From the NCBI RefSeq assembly GCF_022458985.1, contig NC_061777.1, forward strand, positions 14,597,668 to 14,661,667: a stretch of DNA of 64,000 bases, written 5' to 3'. Source of the DNA: Mugil cephalus (lineage: Eukaryota; Chordata; Actinopteri; Mugiliformes; Mugilidae). Position numbers and translations under genes: made by a program. Positions 1 to 15,600 of this stretch are shown here, in pieces (the stretch's first letter is position 1; each line of letters begins with the position of its first letter). The notes under the pieces were generated by a model that worked only from the letters and a program-made list of their open reading frames with translations, did no database searches and was not told the origin of the DNA.

Positions 1-559
1 TATTAGGAGGGTTTTAATAACATTTTACAGCGACTGAATGCTTATTCCTCTATTAATAGACAGCATTATAGTATTAATACTGGCACATTAAATTATATTA
101 TTTTATTTTATATGCCAAGAACAAATGTTTCAGTGACAATAGTAAGTTTAAATGTATTCAAATTGGTCCCCATTTTTGTGTAATTTCAGGGATTAAAGGG
201 CCAGAGTTATACAAATGGATTTAGGCTCTAGTGATGATGTGCTCTAGTATGTTCATTAAAATGAGGCTCAGCTTTATGGGCATGAGTGAAGGCTGCATAT
301 AAATGTAAGTTTATTTGGGGGCAATTTTATGGGTTTGGAGAGACTGCAACATTTGTGTGTGTGCGTGCTCACAGTCATGTGTGTCTATTGATTTGGGATG
401 TGTGCAAGAACACAAAGAGACCCCTGAGAGTGAGGGGTCAACAGCTGCTCCCCAACAACCAATCAATTGCAGTGTATCAGTAAACATCACACTCACACAC
501 TCGCACACACACACGCACACACACGGACACATAAAGACGGCACTCTGTTCTCAAATCTG

Positions 560-1270
560 TTGCCATGGATACCAGATACAGGCAGCCAAGAGGGAGCAGT
601 TTTCCAGCTTAAACTGTAAATATTGAATTATGATGGGGAGGAAAGAGACAGCAGCGCGGGGCAGTGTTCCTGCCTGAATGTTCCAAATATCTGGATAATC
701 CTTTCATCTCTATTCACCGCTACAGGAAATCTGGTGCATCATTCATGTTCATCAAGTTCAACATAAAAAGATCAATCTGTCTTAATGATTGAGCCATTTA
801 TCTAACTCTCTATTACAGCCCGAGAGCTGCCCCCATTCCTTCATCCCTGCCTGCCTTTTTGTGCGGAAGATATGCATTCCCTCAAGTGGCGCGCAAAGTA
901 AATGCTTCCCCGCGCCTAATGTGCAATACATAAAAAGTGGATTCAAACATTCGAACCACTTTACCAAATGTTAAAGCTTTTATGCTCCTCCGTGGTTCGA
1001 TCGCTGGGGAGCGAGGAGATTGAAAGATTGAGATGAAGATGCGGAGAAGGAGGGGGATACATTAGTTAAGAATTAATAAATGCTTTGGCAAATGTTTTAA
1101 GTGGCGCCACTGGAGAGAAAAGACTGAGAGAAAGACTGAAGGTGAGTGTCAATAATTGGTTTGCAGTCTTTATGAATAATATAAGCTGCGGAGTCAGCGG
1201 AGATAAAATAATAACGCGCTCATATTCATAACAAAGGCAACTTGACTGCGCCGAGTCAGTGGGCTAACCT
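560..1270. promoter_or_regulatory. Candidate conserved non-coding element
   Basis: This block lacks simple repeats and has several AT-rich cores alternating with GC-containing motifs, for example around 880-970 and 1060-1110. It opens with an RFX-like X-box at 559-572. No frame gives a recognisable protein. The call rests on sequence texture only; conservation cannot be assessed from one sequence. Confidence 0.25.
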
Positions 1271-3521
1271 TGAGCTGACATTGGGAGCGGGAGACACTCT
1301 CGTTCAATCAATGAGGGGCTTTTCTCAGGGAGTCCACTAATCTCACAGGGCAGCAGAGGGTTCATCAGGGCTGAGAGACCCCTGGGACTGACAGAGGTAA
1401 TGGGGTTAGCTGAGAGAGGAGGGAGAAAGTGGAGGAGGAGTAGGAGTGTGCGTGCGTGCGTGTGCATGCATGAGAAAAGGACTTTTCTGCGAGTGTAGCA
1501 ATGAGAAAACACAACTGGATTCTGTGCGTGTGCGTGTGTGTTCCAGATGCAAATGTGCATGACAGAAGTGTGTGCGCGAGTGTCCATCAGAAGGTGCGAG
1601 GGCCACGCTGATAGAATGAGAAGTTAATGGGACGTGTGACAAGGTTGATTACTGAGGCCTCAGTGATCTGGCTGGGTTAATGAAATAAATGACTTCTTGG
1701 ATAACACACCACTGGGGCCATCTCCCACTCCTGATACACACAGGCAAATCACAATGACCTCTCCTTCTCCTTCATTTACCTTTCAAAGATGACAGTCTTG
1801 GACACTCTGCCGACATTACTCCCAGAGAATCAGTCCAGGGACACTTCATATACCTTAATATGTATATAATTATAATCTGATTCTGTATTCCTCTGGTGAG
1901 GACTATAAAAGAATAATACGACATAATACACAAGACAAACAATGGCAAATGTGGATAACAAAAGCGAATTATTAAACCGAGCACACAGGTTCTCAAGTGG
2001 CCACACGCACTGTCGTTTGCACCTGCAGCCAAATGTACAATGACACACATACAAACAAAGGGAGAGAAAGACACATTGCAACACTTTGTTTTCCTTTTGG
2101 GTCTGAGACAGAGATTCGTCTAATGAGAGGGATAATGATGTCTGAGAGGAGATGCACACCGGAACAAAACAACAACGCAGATGGAAGCTAAGACAACAAC
2201 AAAGACACCCTAAATGCTGTTGAGTGTGGACTCCCTGCTGGCTCTGTCTATGTGAAGAGATGACACTGTGCCCATCCCCCTGCTACTTATAAGGACATTA
2301 TCATAATGTTGGCTCTGTACTAGCAGAGCTATCAAGTGAGCTCATCTTGCAGTCCTCCTCGAGCCCTGGTGTACGCTGATGCTTCAGATGCTGGAGGAAG
2401 GGGAAAAAAAAAAAACAACTCAGCCATAATATTTATTCAGACTGACAGTTCTGGCATCTAACAAGGCAGCCCAGGACTGACAGCAGCAATCTGACGAACC
2501 TCTGCATTGGTTGTAAACACACAGCGGCAAGGAAGATAATGATTGTCCTTCTGTTTGTCCTTCTGCTTTCTTATTGTCTTGTCACTGCAGACATCTGTAA
2601 GAATAATGAAACAGGCAAAGTGAATCACGCTACGTGCTGCGTGCGGCTGACGTCTGCCACTAAGTCTGCAGTTTCATAAATTTGGGCGCAAGCCCTGGCC
2701 CATGTGCTACACTCAGCATCTATTAGACCCACGAATAATGAATAATTAGTTCTCAGAAGCAGATATTGTTTGTCACAACTTGTGTGAACCTTCACACCTC
2801 AGACATCCACCCTACAACATCCTGTTGTGTTATAACTGTGCATGTGGTCAGATACAGCTGCGTGTGTGCACGTATCGGTGTGTTTGTGTGTGCGTGTGCG
2901 GGGGGGGGGGGCCTATGTGAAAGACTCAGAAACAGAAAGAAAGAGGAAAACTCCCTAGATGACAGAACGGTGCCACTTCCCCTGAGTCTCTGTGAGTAAA
3001 ACGAAGACAGAAACCGACTGCAGGTGTGTGATACAGCACTGAGTGCGATAGCGCTGAATCATTCATTGCTCACACATTCAGCAAAGCCATCTAAGTTCCT
3101 TTTAAACCTTGAATTTCCAATGTATTGACCCGAGAGCATGCACATGAGCCACTGTCATCGAAATAGGACAAACAATGATAAGGTCTAATGTGCAATAATC
3201 AGCAGTTTGGGACGTATCACTTCACACGCTTGAATCAATTTTACGCGTTATGCTTTCCCACTTGAGATTTCACACTTTGATCAGGCTATTAGAGTTCATA
3301 TTCTGCATTTTGAAGTGACGTGGATGGTGTGTGGGTGGCAGTGGCTTGATATAATCCTCACACAATGACTAAATGATTTGTGATTAAAAAAAAAAAAAAC
3401 AATTGCTCAAGTGGCCTCTGCCTCTTTCTTTCTTTTTTTTTTTTTTAGACAATCTGCTAGATTATCAAGGTCCAGCAATCAGTGTACAATGTCTCTGGGG
3501 AAGAATGAAGTAGCCACATAC

Positions 3522-3526
<5 letters not shown>

Positions 3527-3563
<37 letters not shown>
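3527..3563. repeat. (AC)n microsatellite
   Basis: About 18 uninterrupted AC units, followed by AG/AC-rich sequence. Confidence 0.97.
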
Positions 3564-3568
<5 letters not shown>

Positions 3569-4153
3569 AAAGACACCTGGCCTGAATTTGTTGTTTACTG
3601 TACATTGTGTGAACGCTGTCCCATCTGAAGCTGCTTCCCAGCAGCAGGATGTGGTGGTGCGACACGTCCTCGCTCAACAACACCCACTTCCTATGAGTTT
3701 GATAAACAGCTCTGCGGTTTCACTCTCCTCCTGCCCGTCAAATAGAGGCGCACGCGCGCGCACGCACGCACACACACACACACATAGACACACCAGCTCA
3801 ACAGCATCACCATCTGCTAATGTGACATATAACCAGTGTGAGTTACTGTGCATGAAGTTATTCATGGTATCATGTTTTCAAGACTCACGGTGACAAAATA
3901 ACGTGGTTGTGTACTGCATATAAAATAAATGCTACAAGAATCATCTCCGGTCTGTACAAGAGCCTGAAGGGAATGAGCGCAATAATGCCCTCAAATTATA
4001 CAGTGATTAGAAGTGGACATCAATATGTCACATTTGTTTTAGAGAAGGTGATGAAAGTGGGTCTGAGTTATGTCTGCCACTGGACAGTTCCACATTAAAG
4101 CCTACCCGCTTCCCCTTAAAGGTTGATGATATGGTGCCGATAAATACTAGAAA

Positions 4154-4225
4154 CTTCTCTTCTCTTCTCTTCTCTTCTCTTCTCTTCTCTTCTCTTCTCT
4201 TCTCTTCTCTTCTCTTCTCTTCTCT
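4154..4225. repeat. (CTTCT)n pentanucleotide microsatellite
   Basis: Roughly 14 perfect pentamer copies with no visible interruption; a polypyrimidine tract on the plus strand. Confidence 0.97.
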
Positions 4226-5207
4226 GCACGGCTGCATGGGCACATACGGTCCTGTCAGTCACATCTGTGAGCTGTCAGACTATGAATGTGCAGGGGAGAA
4301 TGAGGGGTGTATTAGGCCTGCTGATCCTTCACACTCCTCTTGTCAAACTTAACATGAAAATGAAAGTCAGTGGTGAGTGTGAGCGCATGGGTGTGTGTGT
4401 GGGCGTGTGGCAGGAGACAAGGAGGGTCAAAGGAGAAGAGCCGTGCCTAATCCTGTGGGATGTGAGGGTATCTCACTGTGTATGGAGATGCGATGTAGAG
4501 ATGTGCTCAGTGGTGCATGGATCACCAAACCTTCCTAACTGACAGAAGAGACTCCCAGGGGACCAATGTCAAACTGCTAACGGGTGGAAAAAAAAATAAA
4601 GGAAAGGAAAACTGTGAAGAACATAAAAGTAATGCTTGGATAGATAAGATAAGACAGAGACTGAATTGACTTGATTGAATGTTACTGTTATTAGTTGTAG
4701 TAGTAGTGGTAGTATGCGAGTAGTAGTAAGTTGTATTTGTTTTATTAGTTTTATCTTCTTCTTTCTCTTATCATCATTATTACTGTTACCTAATAATCCT
4801 CATAGTAATGTATATGTTAATTAATTAGCCGGTTATGCCATAATTATATAACCTGATATTGCTCATAGTTATGACTTAAGAAGAAGAAGAAGATTTTTGA
4901 TATTTAAATAGACTTTTTTTTTACAAAAAAATAAAAAAACAAAAACCATTCATCAGATGGCCAGACAGTGTCCATTTGTAGCACTCCCTCCATCCCTTGG
5001 CATACCACATGGTCTTGTCCCCACAGCTGCAAAAAAATTGTCCATATTTCCTGTTGCCTTGTGGAAGGTAAATTTAAGTTTAAGTTTCTAACGTTGTACT
5101 TCCACACGATCTCAGTGTCCAAATGTGGTTTTCCTTGTGATTTGTCTCGTCTTATCAGGTATATTGCTAGTTTTGCCTCACTGATTAAAAAATAGAGAAT
5201 TAGAAGA

Positions 5208-5237
5208 CGAAGAAGAAGAAGAAGAAGAAGAAGAAGA
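5208..5237. repeat. (GAA)n microsatellite
   Basis: About ten GAA units just upstream of the cdk7 promoter region. Confidence 0.9.
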
Positions 5238-5340
5238 CTTTTTAGTTAACGTTTTCGTGCAAAAAAAACAAAATAACATTAAGTAAAATTTCGAGGGCTC
5301 CTTACCTGACCTGCTTTCCACTTTGGCCCGTTTGCTGTGT

Positions 5341-5468
5341 CGTCAAACTAACCCTGTAGGTGACGCTGTTGGTCTATTTAAAGCCTCCTTTAACCCGGAA
5401 ATAGTACTGACGGACCTTTAACAAAGCAGGAAGCGTCTCTCTGTGTTTAACTGACAGTAGCTATCATC
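5341..5468 (+). promoter_or_regulatory. cdk7: cdk7 proximal promoter and 5' UTR
   Basis: This is the short region directly before the cdk7 start codon. It contains a TATTTAAA-like element near 5374, an ETS-type ACCCGGAAAT motif around 5393-5402, and a YY1-like CATGGCGG core that overlaps the start codon at 5468-5475. ETS and YY1 motifs are typical of housekeeping promoters. The transcription start site is not determined. Confidence 0.45.
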
Positions 5469-9884
<4,416 letters not shown>

Positions 9885-10248
9885 TCAGATGGAACCAGGC
9901 AAATTGGATGATCACCACTGCACGGCTCAGCTTCCTGTGCTGCTCAGGACTGTCCACAGGAATGATAGAAAGAAAGTCCAAAACCAGCACTGGCTAGTTT
10001 AGATGGGATTGACTTTAGGACGTTTTAGACGTTGTAGCCAGTGTGAGAATCGTGCCTAAAGTTAGATGTAAATATTGAAGGTGCTGCTGTGTTCAGGAGA
10101 GGAATTTTGTGGTAAGTGGTATCGGCTCAGGTCCACTTCCACCGACGCCTCCGCTTGGGGGAGTCTGTCGGGATATGCCTATTTATGTGACTGAACACAA
10201 CCAAACTACCAATGCTAATGTATTTTTTTATATTTTGTAAGAACAGAA

Positions 10249-10254
10249 AATAAA
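10249..10254 (+). terminator. cdk7: cdk7 poly(A) signal AATAAA
   Basis: A canonical AATAAA lies 365 nt past the cdk7 stop, followed by a TG-rich stretch (about 10275-10290) suitable as a downstream element. Confidence 0.75.
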
Positions 10255-11399
10255 TTGTACAAATGCATAATATAGGGTGTTTGTGGTGTTCTTACATTTG
10301 AAACAACTGGTATAATTTATGCTCAGTGGTGGTTGAGCATAAATCATGAGCGCTGAAATGTTCCTGCCACCTCTGAATTCACACAGAGGAAACCCATATA
10401 GAGTACACACTGGTCTCATGTCAGAATTACTCACCCCTCACCTCCTTACTTGTTGAATGTGTGTAGACAGAAATATACACGCGGTTTGTTTGCCCGCTAT
10501 TTTAGAGAGAGTCAGTGGGACTCCGTGTCTCTAGAGCCGACACGGTGACTGCAGGCCTGACAGTGTCATGCAACAGCATGCCACTAGATATATATTTCCC
10601 CTCCCTGTCCCTTCTCTTTCACATTACAGTGATTCAATACAGTCTGACATGTCAGAGGCCCGATGCTCCTGTCAGCGTTGTGCTGCCCTTTTAGTTTTCT
10701 GTCAAACACAATCAGATTAGAGAAGATGATAGGGGGAGAGGATGGCAGTGCCACATTTTATCAGATGTATTTGATATTCTCCAGCACAGGCCTTGTCTGA
10801 TTTGTATTTTCAGTTCAATTTTAAATGGCGTCTACGTTCAGTGTTTACAATGAGATCACATGTAAAGATTCACACACACACACACACACAAAAAAAAATC
10901 CTTAGTTCAGAGGTTTATTGCACATGTATGTTATTCAGAAAGAGTCTGTGAGTCATCCCTATTTATAAGGTGAACACAACACAGCACTGAGACATGACTT
11001 AATGGCTGCGGGTGACCAATGACCAAATTATATGTATTGTGTAACTGGGTTAGATTTTGGCAAAGGTGCAACTCAGGACACAGACGGCTTCTAGATAAGG
11101 CTGCTACTGTTCTTATCAGTCTGGGCCACATCAAGGCTACTTTGCTGACCAGTGGTGTCACTACGTAACTCGACTCAAATGAGGTTACAAACAGTGACCA
11201 CTGTCTTTTAAAGGAAAGGGAAACTTTCATATGAATCAGCACAATGAATGCGGGGAAGTGATGAAACGAAACCAAAACTCCCAGTATCTTTTGATAGGTT
11301 CATTTGTATGCAGTATTTAATAAAATGAATGGTTTTATAAAGGGACACAAGTGATCTGTGTCAACTTTACTTTGAGGTTAGACAAAATTAAATACATAT

Positions 11400-11520
<121 letters not shown>

Positions 11521-11850
11521 TCAACACCATACATACTATATAACAGGATATAAAATACTATATAGACTTAGACTCAACTTGACTGATCCCTTTGGGATGA
11601 CTCCATGTAGGAAACTGTGTTTCCAGCAGCTATATACAAAAAAAAGAGATAAAAGAAATAAACAATGTGCAATAAACGATAAACTCTTAACAAATTTAAT
11701 TACAAATTACAGATTATAGATATTGCACGGTGGGTGGATGACTACCACTCCTTTCCTTCTCTCCTATGTGGCCTATTTCCTATATGCAATATTTACAGGA
11801 ATTAGAAGTGAATTGAAATAAGTGAATACCAAAGAGAAAAAAAAGACTGT
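11521..11850. mobile_element. Probable LINE 3'-end fragment next to the GATA tract
   Basis: The motif ACTGATCCCTTTGGGATGA at 11581-11599, next to a GATA microsatellite, resembles the TTATTGATCCC... 3' ends of LINE-type retroelements that are common in fish genomes and often carry a tetramer tail. No reverse transcriptase frame is present, and the boundaries are not determinable by eye. Confidence 0.4.
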
Positions 11851-12483
11851 ACAGAGTGTAATCTGTCACATACAGATGAGGGGTTGAACAGGCGGATGGC
11901 TTGTGATAGGGAAAGATTTCCTGTAGTGTTCTTTGAGACTACGGAGTCTCTTGAGAAGGGCTAAAACGATTATTGATTGATTATTACGGCTGTTAGCTGT
12001 ATTAATCTATATCACAGTTAAGCCTGGGACCCTTTAGGAACAGGCTCCTCATATGGATGCTAAGGGATGTTGCTAATAATACTGTATGTTACTGGTATTA
12101 TGACTTATCCAGATCATTCTCTGTAGATCCGTTGAAGCTCTTTTCCATCTGGATATTAATTTTGCACTCGTGAGCTGAAATGTCCGCGTCTCACCCCGTT
12201 TCATCAGATATATGGAAATGATGCAACAATGTTAATAATGCTGCAATTTTACGACGTTGTTTCAACCACAGTGTCTTTGCTTGGTTAAAGACCGTAACCT
12301 CACAGTGTCGTTGATTCATTTATTTTTTAATATTTATTTATTTATTTGTTTTTTAAATAACCCATTTAGTCGTTCTAGTGGTGTGTGACTGTGGCAGAGG
12401 CTTTGTGTGGGGCTTTGTGTGGCTGATGTGCTGTGGGAGGAGAGACAGAGGTGAGGAAGAAAGGAGGGGGAGGAGGAGGAGAA

Positions 12484-12508
12484 GAGAGAGAGAGAGAGAG
12501 AGAGAGGA
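12484..12508. repeat. (GA)n tract in the serinc5 leader
   Basis: A pure AG run within a purine-rich GAGGAGGA stretch (about 12455-12550), which is probably serinc5 promoter or 5' UTR. Confidence 0.9.
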
Positions 12509-12654
12509 GGCCGGGCAGTCATCGAGGCAGTTTGAGGAGGAGGAGGAGAGACGCGCTGTTGTCCGCGTTGCTCACACACACAAAAAAAATAATAATAAGA
12601 TACACAAACCCTCCGGTCTTTTACTCTGAAACGGATTTTATTCACTTTGCAGAC

Positions 12655-15600
12655 ATGTGTACTCCCTGTTGTATCTCGCAGGTAAGCGACAACAGTCTAC
12701 TGTGACTTACTGCTGTGTGTGTTGTTATTGTTTCGGTCTAGTAAAGCGGTTTTTTTTTTCGTTGTCGATGTCTGTGGTCGCCTAAAGTGTGTCAGCGGAG
12801 GTTTTCTTTACGCGAGCGTCGGTCGTGTTCAACCCGCTTGTTACGGAGCCGGAACACAGGCGACATTCATGAACTGAACCCGATTCAATGAGTTCAGTTT
12901 GTCGGCGTCAAAGCGGGGACAAAGCGAGGCGAGGAGCTAACATCTGTTAGCATCATAACACAACAGCGACGAGCCGCTGTCACAACGAGTAGGAGGGCAC
13001 GTGTTGTTAATATGTGTGTTGATAAAAAATAATAATAATAACAAAAAAAAAAAAAAAAATAGTGGTGGATTAGTCTTTATGCCCAGACGAGAGATACACG
13101 CGTCCGTCATCGTGGCTTCCTTCCACTGTTGCGTCTTTCCTTTCCTATCACTCAGGAGCGACACTTCACTACCCAGCTCAGTAAAAACTTTGAGATATCT
13201 AGTTATAATTTGTCCTTCTTCTTCTTTTTTTTGAAAAATATGAGCCCCCCATCCATCCCCTTGACCCTCTGGGTCAGGGGTGTAATAAGTGACCTGTATC
13301 ATAACAGCATAATAACCCATAAGTAACGACAACTCCGCATTTTTCAACTTGTTTCATTGCGAAGAAGAACAAGTAAGTTAGGAAAGTGTTTAAATTCATT
13401 AAAACGTCCTTAAAAATGTAGTTTATTAATTTAAAAAAACAGTGTAATTTAGGCTCATTTCTGTCTGTTGTTTAACGCTGGGCCTCTTTCTAAAACAGTG
13501 GACAAATTTGGGATAGCAGTTCATTAAAAAAATCTGTGTCATTTTCACACTTTGCATATTCAAGCTGCAGGCCAGATTAGAGCATCCTTTGGGCTACTTT
13601 TGGCCCGCGGGCCTTACGTTTGACACCTGTGCTCTAGAGGACAAGCGGTTACAGATAATGAACAAATGAATGAATGAAAAATATGAGTCCAAAAGGGCGA
13701 TTATGCCTCAGGTGTGTTTATTTCATCTTTGCAAAATAGCAAATTCGTGTATTACTCAAAAACACTAAAAAAGTGCTTTTGTCCAAGGCTAGTTTTTACT
13801 ATGATATATGTGCCTGTGGTTACTTTGAGAAGAAATGGTTGTGCCGATTGACAACTGACCAACAACAGTTGTGATGACTGAATTCTTCTTTCAGCACAGA
13901 GAGCTGCAACTTAAGAAAACTAATGGAAATGGACAAAACACAAGTACTTTTCTTGTTTAAGAACGTCTGTATTGACAACGCATATCCTGTTGATACTTAT
14001 AACACAAACAAATACTGAAACACAATCCAAGCTGTCCAAATGGAAATGTTCCCCACGGGACAACCAAAAACTAATGACCTGATGGCTGGGATGTGTTTGG
14101 TGTTGTCGTTCACTACTTGTCGTGTTGTTGGAAATGAGCAGATATGTAACGGTTGTGTATTTGTTGTAAATTATACATAATTTGCTCTTGTGTTCTCATT
14201 GGCATGTGTGTTTCTTTTTTAAGTTGCGTTGAGGCCTCTAGGCCACAGTAGCCCTCCACAATAGTAAGCTGACTTTTGGACTATTGATTGGCTACAACAT
14301 ATTGTTTCGAAATTCCCACAGTTTGTGAATCCTGTGAAGTTGCAGGCGAGTGGCTGGAGAGGGGCCTAGTTTCATGCTTTTTTTTTTTACTGCTTACAGA
14401 TTGCTTTTGACCACAGGGTCAACGCTGCTGAGTAGTTCTGGACTTGGAATTTAATTACGCATGCACATCCCTCATCTGAGAGGAGCTCGCTTCCATTTCC
14501 TGTTCTTTTCACAGACAGGGAGTGATGGAAACGAGGCAGGATTAGGGGAGAAGCAAGGGCACACAATACGATCCGTTTTGTGTTGCTGTGCTGGTGGTGT
14601 GCTAATCCCTGCCACAGACACCCCATTTATTTTGCGACCATCCCTATTTATCTGTATGCTTGTAATTAACTGTTTCTGTGTGTGCATGTGTGTGCCCCTC
14701 TTGAGGTTTAGAGTGGCCCAAATTGATGTGTGGTCTTTTAATTTCCTTCTTGGCTTGAAGGTGGAAATTAGTCGAGGGTGGGCGTTGTTTGGTTTAGATT
14801 TGAAGAGAGGAGCAGGCATGGTGTGGGAGCAGCTCCCTCGTAACTTCTCAGCGAGGGAAACGTATGTTTGCCATGTTGCGATAGAGTTGGGACTCGGGGG
14901 GGGGGAGGTTTTAGCTCACTGCCGAGTGTGGTCCAAAGCCCTGCAAGCGTTGGCTGCGAGTATGGGACAGGACTCAGACCACGTGGGTGTCTGTATACAG
15001 GGTGCATTAGTCAGAAGGACACTAGAAACTGTCTTCCTGTAAACATCCTTCATTATCTGTCATCCTTGAGTAAGACACTGAAAATAGTGTCCTCATTTTG
15101 CACATATCATGAATATGTTTGTCTGTCTCGCCTTCATCAGTGGTGACAAATACCCAAAAGAGTTTGGTGGGAATTTAATGCTAACAGCAGTTCTGTAGTA
15201 TAGTTTGTCCATGTTCACTCCCAAGCTTGACGTACGCTGAGTGTAATGTTGCGTCTCTCCCCAGCCCCGACCCTACTCACACAAACACAGCTGTCCCCAT
15301 CAGATGGTGACTTCTTTGAAGTCGTGCCGCGTTGCTGTGGCTGTAAATTATCAGTGGGGGCAGGTTAGCCAAAAAAAAAAAACGTGGGATGAGAGCTCTA
15401 AATCCAACTTCAGCTGTAAACCCCCGAGGACTGACCGTATCTGTAGGAGTCTCCGTCGGTATGAATTTCCAGGTTAGTCACGTGATTAGGATTACGTGCC
15501 CGGCCGAGTGTGTGCATGTCAGACATTTGGCTATTTTCAACTTCCCCACCGGGAATTTTGCTGCAGTCAGCAGCAGGGGTTTGCTTTCCCACGGGGACGT

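Larger units (their letters stand above)
1..5340. other. Intergenic arm upstream of cdk7
   Basis: I see no coding exon with a recognisable protein match in this stretch. It holds CA/TG-rich tracts (about 350-535, 3527-3563, 3764-3785), a CTTCT pentamer run (4154-4225), a GAA run (5208-5237) and a homopolymer-rich patch (about 4915-4945). The part at about 560-1270 is free of simple repeats and looks like unique, possibly constrained non-coding sequence. Short open frames here are made mostly of the dinucleotide repeats. Confidence 0.7.

Noticed and set aside
3411-3893. 160-codon open frame on the plus strand with His-Thr runs
   Set aside because: It is created by AC microsatellites, and the rest has no domain or splice context.
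12334-12705. Arg/Glu-rich and Ser-rich open frames on both strands near the serinc5 start
   Set aside because: They are products of the GA repeat in the purine-rich leader; serinc5 itself starts at 12655 in a different context.
14461-15042. 193-codon open frame in serinc5 intron 1
   Set aside because: No family resemblance, the opposite strand is equally open, and there is no exon-like splice pattern in phase with serinc5.
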